A stretch of DNA of 64,000 nt from an uncultured Atopobiaceae bacterium (GCA_944320385.1 CALUHH010000004.1:1-64000), one strand, 5' to 3'. Shown: positions 9,407-18,795, numbered from the stretch's first letter. Translations and numbers: made by a program. Notes: generated from the letters alone by a model not told the origin.

Positions 9407-9427
9407 GGGGCACCGCTCGCGAGAATA

Positions 9428-9457
9428 GGTCAAAAGGGGTCTGTCCCCTTTTAACCC
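9428..9457. repeat. REP-like palindrome (GGGGTCTGTCCCC type)
   Basis: AAAAGGGG, TCTGT, CCCCTTTT form a near-perfect palindrome flanked by GGTC and AACC. It starts directly after the tgt stop codon and could act as its terminator. The same word occurs twice, inverted, inside the permease gene at 61490-61562. Confidence 0.75.
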
Positions 9458-9458
9458 A

Positions 9459-10598
<1,140 letters not shown>

Positions 10599-10620
10599 GG
10601 CTTCCTCCGCTCGCGTGGAA

Positions 10621-10722
10621 GGCTGGCGAGAAGGACGACGAGGTCCGGTGCTCGGACAGTCCTCGCCGCAGAGGGCGCGGCTGCGGAACTCGCGGCGGAC
10701 CTCGTCGTCCTTCTCGCCAGCC
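10621..10722. repeat. Palindromic element A: 27-bp perfect arms around a 48-nt conserved core
   Basis: The left arm begins GGCTGGCGAGAAGGACGACG and the right arm is its exact complement over 27 bases. The 48-base core between them recurs, reverse-complemented, at 14090-14137 with 44 of 48 bases the same. Each arm carries one CGAGAAGGAC 10-mer. The element lies just upstream of the tgt start. Confidence 0.85.
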
Positions 10723-10749
10723 CCATGGTCGAAACAATGACCCATCCTA

Positions 10750-10785
10750 CACAAAACGGCCCGGCGTCGCTGGGACGCCGGGCCG
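10750..10785 (-). terminator. Rho-independent terminator of ptsH
   Basis: On the minus strand GGCCCGGCGTC and GACGCCGGGCC form an 11-bp stem with a five-base loop, followed by GTTTTGTG. Confidence 0.75.
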
Positions 10786-10809
10786 AACCGATGTGGTTTT
10801 TGGTTGTGC

Positions 10810-11082
10810 CTACTCGCCGAAACCAGAGTCGATGAGGGCGATGAGGGAGTCCAGAGCCTCCTGCTCGTCGGCGCCGTCGCAGGCAACCTCGACCTTGGTG
10901 CCAGTGCCGAGGCCGGCGGCCAGGATCATCATGATGGACTTGGCGTTGACGGGAGCGGAGTCCTTGTCAACGTTCTTGATGGTGACGTTGCACTGATACT
11001 TCTTGGCCTCGGTCACGAAGACGGACGCGGGACGGGCGTGAAGACCGGTGGCGTTGATGATGCTCGTCTGCTTAGAAACCAT
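10810..11082 (-). CDS. ptsH: Phosphocarrier protein HPr
   Basis: Small cytosolic phosphotransfer protein of the sugar phosphotransferase system: receives phosphate from EI and passes it to EIIA domains. 90 residues, family length. The active-site His is in TGLHARPAS and the regulatory Ser region in VNAKSIMMIL, the site HPr kinase uses in Gram-positives. Start preceded by GGAAAGGAAG. No ptsI is in the window; the gene stands alone with its own terminator. Confidence 0.97.
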   Translation of the reverse strand: MVSKQTSIINATGLHARPASVFVTEAKKYQCNVTIKNVDKDSAPVNAKSIMMILAAGLGTGTKVEVACDGADEQEALDSLIALIDSGFGE

Positions 11083-11308
11083 GCTGTGAACTTCCTTTCC
11101 AGATTTCCCTACGAACGGGGACTATCTGTGATACCCCCGAAAACACAGGAATCATATTAGCAAACGGTTGGTCGTTTGGCTGGCGAGGTCTGCCAAGGTG
11201 CAAAGTGAGGGGATGAGCGGAATGTTTTGACGGGGTGCGCGGTAGATGGGGCACAATAGGAGAGACTGCGAGCGTGGCCGGTCGGAGACGGGCGGCGGAG
11301 AGGAGCGC

Positions 11309-12529
11309 ATGATGGACGAGCTGGACAACGCCCCCGAGAAGGAGCCCGTCGACAACACCCCCGCTCGGGGCGAGCGCGCGCTCGAGACGGCACGCGGCGC
11401 GGCCCGGGGGGCCGCAGCGACCCTGAGAAGCGGCATCGCCGCCATGCGCGACGTCCGCAACGCCTCGCGGCGCCACTCCTCCGCGAGAAGCCTGCTGCGC
11501 GAGATGAGCGAGGCGCTCTCCGCCGACGAGGCGACGCTCGCGCGCCGCGAGGAGGTCGCCGCCGACTACGAGCAGATCGTCGAGGAGCAGAGCGCCGTCG
11601 TCGCGGAGAGCTCCTCGGAGGTCGCCCGCCAGCGCGAGCTCGTCGAGCGCGCGCGGTCCCAGCGCGAGGCGCTCGAGACCCAGCTCGACCAGCTCCGCAA
11701 GGACCACGAGCAGGAGCTTCGCCCGTACAAGCGCATCGTCGAGGCGGCCCGCGGGCGCTCGGAGGAGGCTGCGCGCGGGGTCTCCGAGGCCAAGCGCGCC
11801 GTGCGGTCGGCCGAGAACCAGGTCAAGGACGCGACCGAGCGACGCGAGCAGGGAATCTCCTCGGCAAACCGCGCGATAGACGCCTCCCAGGGACGCCTGC
11901 GCAAGGTTCAGGACGCGCTCAGCCGCGCGCGCGACGAGCACGCGGACGGCTCCGCCCTCAAGCAGCTGCAGAACGAGGTCGCAACCGAGCTCGCGCACGT
12001 CGAGGCGGCGCGCGCCGAGGTCGCGACGGTGACCCACGACACGCAGTCGGCCGTCGACGCCGCGCAGACCCACCTCTGGACGCAGAAGAAGTCGCTCGAG
12101 GAGGCGCAGCGCGAGGCCGACGCCGCCAAGCGCGAGTACGAGGCACGCAAGCAGGAGTACGACGAGCGGTCAGCCCGCGCGCACGACGCCGAGGAGGACC
12201 TCGAGGACAAGATCGCAGCCCTGCGCCGCGACGAGGACGACGCGAAGGTCGCCCACGACGAGGCGGCGGAGCGCCACGACGAGGCGCAGGCGCTGCTCGA
12301 CGAGGCCGAGCAGGTGCACGCGACCCCCGAGGAGACGGAGCGCCTCCGCGCGAGCATCGCCGAGCAGCGCGTCGAGGTCGAGGCGCAGCAGGGCGTCGTC
12401 GACGACCTCGCGGAGGGCGAGCGGAGCCTACGCGTGAGCACACGAGGCTCGAGGCTCGCGCTGCTCGCGGCAGCCGTTGCCGTGGTGGCGCTCATCGTGG
12501 TGATCGTCGTTCTTCTCGTCACGCGCTGA
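11309..12529 (+). CDS. Long coiled-coil protein with C-terminal membrane anchor
   Basis: 406 residues from an ATG following GGAGAGGAG (a second ATG is next to it). Residues ~45-370 are almost entirely charged heptads rich in Glu, Arg, Ala and Lys (for example VERARSQREALETQLDQLRK), predicted as coiled coil with breaks. The last 26 residues are one hydrophobic helix, ALLAAAVAVVALIVVIVVLL, ending VTR, so the protein is probably tail-anchored with its rod in the cytoplasm. No enzymatic motif. Function unknown; a structural or division-associated scaffold is possible but unsupported. The 10-mer GTTCTTCTCG lies within the final codons and forces the leucine codon CTT. Divergent from ptsH. Confidence 0.8.
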   Translation: MMDELDNAPEKEPVDNTPARGERALETARGAARGAAATLRSGIAAMRDVRNASRRHSSARSLLREMSEALSADEATLARREEVAADYEQIVEEQSAVVAESSSEVARQRELVERARSQREALETQLDQLRKDHEQELRPYKRIVEAARGRSEEAARGVSEAKRAVRSAENQVKDATERREQGISSANRAIDASQGRLRKVQDALSRARDEHADGSALKQLQNEVATELAHVEAARAEVATVTHDTQSAVDAAQTHLWTQKKSLEEAQREADAAKREYEARKQEYDERSARAHDAEEDLEDKIAALRRDEDDAKVAHDEAAERHDEAQALLDEAEQVHATPEETERLRASIAEQRVEVEAQQGVVDDLAEGERSLRVSTRGSRLALLAAAVAVVALIVVIVVLLVTR

Positions 12530-12542
12530 GACGCGCCTGCCC

Positions 12543-12640
12543 CAACGTCGCCCCTGCGCGCTCCCGGCGCCACCCCAACGTCGCCCCTGCGCGCTCCCGG
12601 CGCCACCCCAACGTCGCCCCGGCGCCACCCCAACGTCACA
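12543..12640. repeat. 33-bp direct repeats
   Basis: CAACGTCGCCCC begins at 12543, 12576 and 12609 (exact 33-bp period) and a shortened copy at 12631 (22 bp on, lacking CTGCGCGCTCC). The array starts right after the coiled-coil gene's stop codon. Confidence 0.8.
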
Positions 12641-12727
12641 GGTAGTCTGACTCAAAAAAATATCTTAAATCGTTGGGTTTATGCCTTTACACACAACTAG
12701 TGGTACGTACCACTAGCTGTGACGTTT
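12632..12727. repeat. AT-rich segment bounded by inverted repeats, with a 20-bp perfect palindrome
   Basis: ACGTCACAG near the left end is matched by CTGTGACGT at the right end. Inside the right half, CTAGTGGTACGTACCACTAG is a perfect 20-bp palindrome (12697-12716). The roughly 50 bases between contain a run of seven A and are far AT-richer than anything nearby. It may be a bidirectional terminator between convergent genes or a small non-autonomous insertion. Confidence 0.6.
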
Positions 12728-12765
12728 GAGCGCGTCACGAGACGGCCCGGGCGCCCGGATGACCC

Positions 12766-13932
12766 CTACACGATGAGCATCGCGTCGCCGAAGGAGAGGA
12801 AGCGGTAGCGCTCCTCGACGGCCTCGTGGTAGGCGGCCATGATCTGGTCGCGCGTGGCGAAGGCCGAGACGAGCATCATGAGCGTCGAGCGCGGCACGTG
12901 GAAGTTCGTGATCATGGCGTCGACCACGTGGAAGTCCGACCCGGGCATGAGGTAGAGGTTGGTGGTCGCGTCCTCGCGCACCACGATGTCGCCGGAGACG
13001 GCGGCGGACTCGAAGCGGCGCGCGGCCACGGGCGGGTCGCTGGGCGCGGCGCCCTGCTCCCACGCGCTCTCGAGCGAGCGTACCGAGGTGGTGCCCACCG
13101 CGATCACGCGATGTCCGGCGGCCTTGGTGGCGTGCACGGCGTCGACGACATCCTGGGGCACGTGGTAGCGCTCGGTGTGCATCACGTGCTGGGTGGGGTC
13201 GTCCTCGGTGACCAGGCGGAAGGTGTCGATGCCCACCTCGAGCTCGACCGTCGCCCAGCCCACGCCCTTCTCGCGAATCCGCTCGATGAGCTCGGGCGTG
13301 AAGTGGAGCCCGGCCGTGGGCGCCGCCGCGGAGTGCTCCTCGGTCATGGCGTAGACGGTCTGGTACTTCTCCGGGTCGCCCTCGTACTGGGTGATGTAGG
13401 GAGGCAGCGGCACGTGACCCGCCGCGTGGATGGCCTCGTCGAGCGTGCGGGGACGGCCGTCCGCGCCCTCCCCCGCCGGGGCAAAGCGCACGAGGCGCAC
13501 GCCCTTGCTGCCCTCGACGAAGTCCACGATCTCGCCGGTGAGCACGACCGGAGCGGACTCCGGCGCGTGCAGCCCGCCCGCGCGGTACTCGATGACGGTA
13601 CCGGGCTGGCGCAGCCGCTTGCCGGGATTGACGAGGCACTCCCAGACGCCGCCGAGCGGATCAACGTCCTCGCGCCGCCTGAGCAGCAGCGTCTCGCACA
13701 CGCCGCCCGTCCCGCGCTTGCGCCCGACGAGCCGCGCCGGCATCACGCGCGTGCGGTTGGCAACGATCAGGTCCCCGGGCTCGAGATAGTCGATGACGTC
13801 GGTGAAGCGCCGGTGCTCGACCGACCCGTCCTCGCGATGCAGCACGAGCAGCCGGCACGAGTCGCGCGGCTCTGCCGGCGCCTGCGCGATCAGCTCGTCG
13901 GGCAGCGGGTAGTCAAAGTCATCGGTGCGCAT
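12766..13932 (-). CDS. queA: S-adenosylmethionine:tRNA ribosyltransferase-isomerase
   Basis: Transfers and isomerises the ribosyl part of SAM onto preQ1-modified tRNA to give epoxyqueuosine, the step after Tgt. 388 residues from MRTDDFDYPLP, preceded by AAAGGAC; this is longer than the usual ~345 and the extra length lies in the middle region. Recognised by DELIAQAPAEPRDSCRLLVL at the N-terminus, AAPTAGLHFT and AVGTTSVRSLES. Monocistronic, with structured repeats on both sides. Confidence 0.96.
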   Translation of the reverse strand: MRTDDFDYPLPDELIAQAPAEPRDSCRLLVLHREDGSVEHRRFTDVIDYLEPGDLIVANRTRVMPARLVGRKRGTGGVCETLLLRRREDVDPLGGVWECLVNPGKRLRQPGTVIEYRAGGLHAPESAPVVLTGEIVDFVEGSKGVRLVRFAPAGEGADGRPRTLDEAIHAAGHVPLPPYITQYEGDPEKYQTVYAMTEEHSAAAPTAGLHFTPELIERIREKGVGWATVELEVGIDTFRLVTEDDPTQHVMHTERYHVPQDVVDAVHATKAAGHRVIAVGTTSVRSLESAWEQGAAPSDPPVAARRFESAAVSGDIVVREDATTNLYLMPGSDFHVVDAMITNFHVPRSTLMMLVSAFATRDQIMAAYHEAVEERYRFLSFGDAMLIV

Positions 13933-13970
13933 GAGTGTCCTTTCGGCAGTTTTCCAGCGCACTACGATAC

Positions 13971-14066
13971 CACCGGCCGGCCGCCGCGTCTCCCACGGGC
14001 TCAGCGCTCGCTTCGCTCGCTCGCTGCGCGAAGTCGCCCGTCGGGAGACGCGGTGGCCGGCCTACG
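13971..14066. repeat. Inverted repeat upstream of queA
   Basis: CCGCGTCTCCCACGGGC is matched by GCCCGTCGGGAGACGCGG, extended on both outer sides by GGCCGGCC-like bases. The loop holds GCTCGCTTCGCTCGCTCGC. It directly abuts element B. Confidence 0.7.
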
Positions 14067-14070
14067 GTAG

Positions 14071-14187
14071 CTCCGGGTGAGAAGGTCCGCCGCGAGTTCC
14101 GCAGCCGCGCTCTTTGCGGCGAGGACTGTTCGAGCGCCGGACCTTCTCACCCGGAGCGGACGAAGCCGGACCTTCTCACCCGGAGCG
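14071..14187. repeat. Palindromic element B: different arms, same core as element A
   Basis: CTCCGGGTGAGAAGGTCCG (14071-14089) and its exact complement (14138-14156) flank a 48-base core 44/48 identical to that of element A in the opposite orientation. The right arm word CGGACCTTCTCACCCGGAG is repeated at 14167, exactly 29 bp later. The arm words of A and B differ yet are perfectly complementary within each element. A CGAGAAGGAC copy follows at 14199, touching the corA stop. Confidence 0.85.
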
Positions 14188-14209
14188 GGCGACCCGAGGT
14201 CCTTCTCGC

Positions 14210-15184
14210 CTAGTGCCACATGCCCTTGCGCTTGAAGATGAGGGCCGCCACCAGGCAGCCGATCGCGGCGAGCAGCAGCGGGAAGGCCCAGTTGTCGAAG
14301 AGCGGCACGCCGTCGAAGGGCAGGTCCACGTTCATGCCGTAGAAGCCGAAGACGATGTTGGGGATAGCCATGACGATCGTGATGACGGAGAGCACCTTCA
14401 TCACGATGTTGAGGTTGTTGGAGATGATGCTCGCGAAGGCGTCCATCGTGCCGGAGAGGGTGTTGGAGTAGATGTTGGCCATCTCGATGGCCTGGCGCAC
14501 CTCGACGAGCACGTCCTCGAGGAGGTCCTGGTCGTCCTCGTAGAGCGGGATGATCCGGCCCTGCGCGATCTTGTTGAGCGTCACCTCGTCCGCCTTGAGC
14601 GAGGTCGAGAAGTACACCAGCGACTTCTCGAGGTTGAGCATCTGGATGAGCTCCTCGTTACGCACCGACGCGTGGAGGCGCGCCTCGGTGTGGGAGGAGA
14701 TGCGGTCAATGCGACGCAGGTAGACGAGGTAGAGCTGGCTGATGTGCAGCAGCGCCTGAAGCAGGAAGCGCGTGCGGTAGCGCGTGTCGACGCCGCGGAC
14801 GCGCCCGTCGCGCAGGTCGGCGACGACCTCGTTCTCCCGGGTGCTGATCGTGGCGAAGAGGCCCTTCTCGGGAAGGAACACCATGGTGAGGGGCATGGTG
14901 TCGTACTGCAGCGGCAGCGAGGCGCGCACCGCGCCGCCGTCCTCGTCGACCACGGGGTAGTCCACGATGACAAAGATCTGGCGGGCGTCCTCGTCGTAGT
15001 CGACGCGGGAGGTCTCCTCCTCGTCGAGGGCCGAGCGGACGAACTCGGGCAGCACGCCGACCTCGTTCTCGAGCCAGGCGCGCTCCTCCTCGGACGGCGC
15101 GACGGCGTTGACCCAGCACCCCGGGCACGGGGCCTCCACTCTCTCGGCAGTTCCGTTGGCGCCGGTAAGCAGGCACTCGATCAT
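14210..15184 (-). CDS. corA: CorA-family magnesium/divalent cation channel
   Basis: Homopentameric membrane channel for Mg2+ (or Co2+/Ni2+) uptake. 324 residues from MIECLLTGANG, with GGTGG before the start. A long soluble N-terminal domain is followed by two C-terminal helices: TM1 ending in the selectivity motif YGMN (IVFGFYGMNVDLPF) and TM2 WAFPLLLAAIGCLVAALIF with a basic tail. The acidic loop VPLFDNWAF lies between them. Family assignment is firm; ion preference cannot be read. The ribosome-site region overlaps a CGAGAAGGAC copy. Confidence 0.95.
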   Translation of the reverse strand: MIECLLTGANGTAERVEAPCPGCWVNAVAPSEEERAWLENEVGVLPEFVRSALDEEETSRVDYDEDARQIFVIVDYPVVDEDGGAVRASLPLQYDTMPLTMVFLPEKGLFATISTRENEVVADLRDGRVRGVDTRYRTRFLLQALLHISQLYLVYLRRIDRISSHTEARLHASVRNEELIQMLNLEKSLVYFSTSLKADEVTLNKIAQGRIIPLYEDDQDLLEDVLVEVRQAIEMANIYSNTLSGTMDAFASIISNNLNIVMKVLSVITIVMAIPNIVFGFYGMNVDLPFDGVPLFDNWAFPLLLAAIGCLVAALIFKRKGMWH

Positions 15185-15194
15185 CTTTACCACC

Positions 15195-15263
15195 GTCCTT
15201 CTCGCCTCTCGTGGTTCTTGCGGCCCCACCACGGTAGACCATGGTGCCGCGGGCGAGAAGGAC
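15195..15263. repeat. Inverted pair of the CGAGAAGGAC 10-mer flanking the corA start region
   Basis: GTCCTTCTCG at 15195 and CGAGAAGGAC at 15254 are in inverted orientation. Between them CCACCACGGT and ACCATGG give a smaller symmetry. The layout resembles paired uptake sequences that double as terminators in other bacteria, but here it precedes corA. Confidence 0.6.
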
Positions 15264-15308
15264 GAGCGGCCGCGCTTGCCAAATCCTTACAACAGGGGCA
15301 GTCGTGGC

Positions 15309-15908
15309 CTATGCCGAGCCCGCGCGGGCCGCGGCCTTGGCGGCCTTGCGGGCGTCGCGGGCCTCATGGCGCTCGATGGCGGCCTCCGCAGCGGAGAAGC
15401 GGCACCCACAGTAGTTCTGCCGGTACATGCCGAGCTCGCGGGACTCTCGCGTTGCCTCGGGGTAGTGCGGGCGGAAGTCGCGCCACACGGGCGTGAGGCC
15501 ATAGCGCGGGGCCACCGCGGAAAGGATCTCCCCGCACGCTTCGAAGAGCTGGTACGGCGAGACCACGAGCGTCGTTGACACGAACTCGAAGCCCCGCTCG
15601 CGCCCGACGCGGCACGCCTCCGCGAGGCGCAGCGCGTAGCAGGCGCGGCAGCGCCGCTCGCGGTCGAAGCCGGCCGGGGCGGCGGCGCGCTCCCAGGCGG
15701 CGCGGTCGTCGCCCGCCACGATGACGTCCACGTGGGCCACCTCGTCGGCCCAGGCGCGCAGGGTGTCCAGACGGCGTCGCCACTCGGAGACGGGCTGGAT
15801 GTTGGGGTTGGTCCAGCAGATCGTGGGCTCGTAGCCCTCGGCGCGCAGCAGGCGCACCGGCTCGAGCGAGCACGGGCCGCAGCACGCGTGTAGCAAAAGC
15901 GGGGTCAT
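15309..15908 (-). CDS. queH: Epoxyqueuosine reductase QueH
   Basis: Iron-sulfur enzyme that reduces epoxyqueuosine to queuosine in tRNA, the last step of the pathway begun by Tgt and QueA; QueH replaces the unrelated QueG in many bacteria. 199 residues. Cysteine motifs: HACCGPCS at the N-terminus, RRCRACYALRL in the middle, NYCGCRFS near the C-terminus, the pattern expected for the cluster and catalytic disulfide. The ATG overlaps the stop of the upstream membrane-protein gene in an ATGA junction, so the two are translationally coupled. The C-terminal ~30 residues are an Ala/Arg/Lys-rich tail. Confidence 0.95.
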   Translation of the reverse strand: MTPLLLHACCGPCSLEPVRLLRAEGYEPTICWTNPNIQPVSEWRRRLDTLRAWADEVAHVDVIVAGDDRAAWERAAAPAGFDRERRCRACYALRLAEACRVGRERGFEFVSTTLVVSPYQLFEACGEILSAVAPRYGLTPVWRDFRPHYPEATRESRELGMYRQNYCGCRFSAAEAAIERHEARDARKAAKAAARAGSA

Positions 15909-16450
15909 CGCAGGCCCTCCTCGCGATCGCGGAGCAGGTCGACGCCGGTCTCGGTGTCGCGCACGTGCGTGCAGCGAGGCTCGCGCAGGGCGGCGACGGC
16001 CATCGTGAGGTCGCCGGCGCAGCCTGCCAGGTGCAGCCCGGCGAGAAGGACCGCGAGCGCGGGGCGCCCCGCTGCCAGAAAGATCGCGACAATGCCGGCG
16101 GTCACGAGCACGGCGGGCGCGAGCAGCACGGCGACCATGCGCCCGCGCCGCGCGGTCGCGCCGTCGGTCTTGGTGTAGAGAAAGCCGTCCTGGAAGCCGA
16201 AGCTCACGCGACGACCCGGGCAGAGCAGCCTGAAGGCGGCACCGTGCACGAGCTCGTGGACGGGCAGCGGCACGAGGGCGCCGAGCACGAGCGCGCCCCA
16301 CCACCACGCGTCGACCCCCTCGCCCGCGCCGAGCGCGAAGACGAGCGCGGTCGCCGCAGACGTCGCGCCCGCGATGACGAGCGACAGGCGCAGCACCCGC
16401 TGCTGCAGGTCCTTGTCGGTCAGAATATCCAGCGAGGCTATCTTTTGCAT
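15905..16450 (-). CDS. DUF3267-like membrane protein with HExxH motif
   Basis: 181 residues, four predicted membrane segments, and PLPVHELVHGAAFRLL, an HELVH sequence of the kind found in DUF3267 and related putative site-2-type membrane metallopeptidases. A Zn-peptidase role is inferred from this motif only; a partner Asp/Asn site is not evident. It is followed by FGFQDGFLYTKTDG, also typical of the family. Overlaps queH by four bases. A CGAGAAGGAC copy lies antisense inside it, encoding VLLAG through the uncommon leucine codon CTT. An alternative start exists 15 bases upstream. Confidence 0.75.
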   Translation of the reverse strand: MQKIASLDILTDKDLQQRVLRLSLVIAGATSAATALVFALGAGEGVDAWWWGALVLGALVPLPVHELVHGAAFRLLCPGRRVSFGFQDGFLYTKTDGATARRGRMVAVLLAPAVLVTAGIVAIFLAAGRPALAVLLAGLHLAGCAGDLTMAVAALREPRCTHVRDTETGVDLLRDREEGLR

Positions 16451-16519
16451 GTGGTCATGGTACCCCATCCCGAGAAGTGCGAGAATGGGAGGGCTGTACC
16501 CAGACACGAAGGAGCACCC

Positions 16520-18547
16520 ATGCCCGAGACCTCCTCTCGCCCGAGCTTCCCCCGGCGCGCCGTCATCACCGGCGGCATGCCCTACGGCAACAAGAACCTG
16601 CACTTTGGCCACATCGGCGGCGTCTTCGTCCCCGCGGACTTCTTCGCGCGCTTCCTGCGCGACCGCATCGGCGCCGAGAACGTGATCTTCGTCTCCGGCA
16701 CGGACTGCTACGGCTCCCCCATCGCCGAGGGCTTTCGCAAGAAGGTCGAGAACGAGGGATACGACGGCACGATCGAGGACTACGTGCGCACCAACCACGA
16801 CGCCCAGAAGGCCGCGCTCGACGCCTACGGCATCTCGCTCGACCTCTTCGCCGGCTCCGGCCTCCAGCCCGCGCGCGACGTCCACGCCAGGCTCTCCGAC
16901 GAGCTGATCCGCCGCCTCCACGAGCGCGGCTACCTGCACCGCCGCACCACGCGCCAGTTCTATGACGTCGAGGCCGGCACCTTCCTCAACGGTCGCCAGG
17001 TCCAGGGCCGCTGCCCCGTGCGCGGCTGCAAGTCCGAGAAGGCCTACGCCGACGAGTGCGACCTCGGCCACCAGTTTGACCCCGAGGAGCTCATCGCGCC
17101 CGTCTCCCAGCTCACCGGCACCACGCCCGAGCTGCGGCCGGTCGACAACTGGTACTTCGACCTGCCCGCCTTCCGCGAGGAGCTCGAGCGCCTCATGGAC
17201 GAGTGGGACCTCGACCCGCAGGTGCGCGCCGTCGTCACCAAGACCGTGCGCGAGAGCCTCGTCGACCCCGTGATCTACGTCCAGACCAAGTTCCGCGAGG
17301 CCTACGACGCCGTCGCCGACAAGCTCCCCGAGCACACGCTCGCGGAGGCCGAGAAGGGCCAGCAGTCCTTCTCGCTCACCTTCGCCGGCTGGGAGGCGCG
17401 CGACGAGGCCCGCGAGGTCCTCGACGCCGCGGGGGTGCGCTTCCGCACCGGCAAGTGCCTGCTGCCGCTGCGCATCACCGGCAACATCGACTGGGGCGTC
17501 CCCGCGCCCGACCTCGAGGGCTCCGAGGGCCTGACCGTGTGGGTGTGGCCCGAGAGCCTGTGGGCGCCGATCTCGTTCACGCAGACCGCGCTCTCGCTGG
17601 CGCCGGAGGGTCGCTACTCGAGCCCCGACTGGCGCGACTGGTGGTGCTCCGAGGACGCCCGCGTCTACCAGTTCATCGGTCAGGACAACATCTACTTCTA
17701 CTGCGTGGCGCAGCCCGCCCTGTGGGAGGCGCTCGACTGGGGCCTCACCCAGGACGTCCCCGTGGCCAACTACCACATCCTGTTCATGAACAAGAAGGCC
17801 TCGAGCTCGGGCAAGATCGCCCCTCCGATGGCCGCCGAGCTGCTGGACGCCTACACGCCCGAGCAGCTGCGCGCGCACTGGCTGTCCCTGGGCCTCGACC
17901 AGAAGGCCGTGTCGTTCAACCCCAAGGCCTTTGACACCTCAGTCTCCCACAAGGACAAGGCCACGGGCGAGGACGTGCTCGTCCGCGACGACCCGCGCGT
18001 GGTCGACCCGGCCCTCAAGGAGAGCGCCTTCCTCACCAACATCTTCAACCGCCTGGCGCGCTCGTGCCTCTACGGCGCCGCCAACGTGTGCGACGCGCAC
18101 CTGCCCGCCGCCGCGCCCGCCGCCGAGGCCGTCGAGGCCGCGCGCGAGGCCGTCCTCGCCTTCGAGCGCCGCGCCTACGAGTTCGACGCCCACGGCGCGC
18201 TGGCCGTGGCCGAGGAGTACGCCCGCGCCGCCAACAAGCGCTGGGACGACGCCTCCAAGGCCGCCAAGGGCGACGACGCCGCCTACGAGCAGGCTCTGGC
18301 CGACGCCTTCGTGGCGCTGCGCGCGACCGCGCTGCTCATGCACCCTGCCGTTCCGTTTGGGTGCGAGAAGATCTGCGAGCACATGGGCTTCTCGCCTGCG
18401 CTCTTCTTCTCGTGGGAGCACGCCTTCGACGGCCCCGTCGAGCTCGCCGCTGCCCTCGGCGAGACACCCGCGCAGCACCAGATCGTCCCCCTGCCCCCGC
18501 GCTTCGACTTCTTCGAGAAGCACCCGTCGCAGGTCAAGGGCAAGTAG
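16520..18547 (+). CDS. metG: Methionyl-tRNA synthetase-like class I tRNA ligase
   Basis: Charges tRNA with methionine if orthodox. 675 residues from MPETSSRPSF, ribosome site AAGGAG. The HIGH signature appears as NLHFGHIGGVFV. A zinc-knuckle insertion reads CPVRGCKSEKAYADECDLGH. The region of the KMSKS loop reads LFMNKKASSSGKIAPP, so the signature is degenerate (KASSSGK). Length and C-terminal helical domain fit MetRS; there is no tRNA-binding EMAP-like C-terminal domain. A related annotation used for such proteins is class I tRNA ligase family protein, so it may be a divergent second copy rather than the main MetRS. Divergent from the DUF3267-like gene. Confidence 0.8.
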   Translation: MPETSSRPSFPRRAVITGGMPYGNKNLHFGHIGGVFVPADFFARFLRDRIGAENVIFVSGTDCYGSPIAEGFRKKVENEGYDGTIEDYVRTNHDAQKAALDAYGISLDLFAGSGLQPARDVHARLSDELIRRLHERGYLHRRTTRQFYDVEAGTFLNGRQVQGRCPVRGCKSEKAYADECDLGHQFDPEELIAPVSQLTGTTPELRPVDNWYFDLPAFREELERLMDEWDLDPQVRAVVTKTVRESLVDPVIYVQTKFREAYDAVADKLPEHTLAEAEKGQQSFSLTFAGWEARDEAREVLDAAGVRFRTGKCLLPLRITGNIDWGVPAPDLEGSEGLTVWVWPESLWAPISFTQTALSLAPEGRYSSPDWRDWWCSEDARVYQFIGQDNIYFYCVAQPALWEALDWGLTQDVPVANYHILFMNKKASSSGKIAPPMAAELLDAYTPEQLRAHWLSLGLDQKAVSFNPKAFDTSVSHKDKATGEDVLVRDDPRVVDPALKESAFLTNIFNRLARSCLYGAANVCDAHLPAAAPAAEAVEAAREAVLAFERRAYEFDAHGALAVAEEYARAANKRWDDASKAAKGDDAAYEQALADAFVALRATALLMHPAVPFGCEKICEHMGFSPALFFSWEHAFDGPVELAAALGETPAQHQIVPLPPRFDFFEKHPSQVKGK

Positions 18548-18575
18548 CCCGCCCCGAGCCCAGTCCCAGCCCCAG

Positions 18576-18607
18576 TCGCCCCGCAGGCCCGCAAGCCCGC
18601 GGGGCGA
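18576..18607 (+). terminator. Probable terminator of metG
   Basis: TCGCCCCGC pairs with GCGGGGCGA around a GC-rich loop and is followed by TTGTGTG; the T-run is weak. Confidence 0.45.
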
Positions 18608-18795
18608 TTGTGTGCAACATCTTTGATGCCCGAAGGCGATCCGCGGCTGCGCAGGCCCCCAATCGGTCGCACGTCGTCCCGAACCCGCATGTTCTTCTCG
18701 GTTGTGGGCAACAGTATTTATGCTCGGGAACGCGCGGCATAAAAGGTGTTGCTCACAATCGGCAAAAGCATGTGAAAATACGGGGCGAGAAGAAC
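18606..18795. repeat. Structured element C1 (nested inverted repeats)
   Basis: Outer arms GTTCTTCTCG (18691) and CGAGAAGAAC (18786) enclose GGTTGTGGGCAACA paired with TGTTGCTCACAATC, and an inner TTATGC/GCATAA hairpin. A third copy of the inner word, GATTGTGTGCAACA, precedes it at 18606. The whole can fold as one long hairpin. It lies downstream of metG. Confidence 0.75.

Noticed and set aside
10621..10722. Element A as an ordinary terminator
   Set aside because: It lies upstream of tgt, has a 48-base loop and no T-run, and its core recurs elsewhere.
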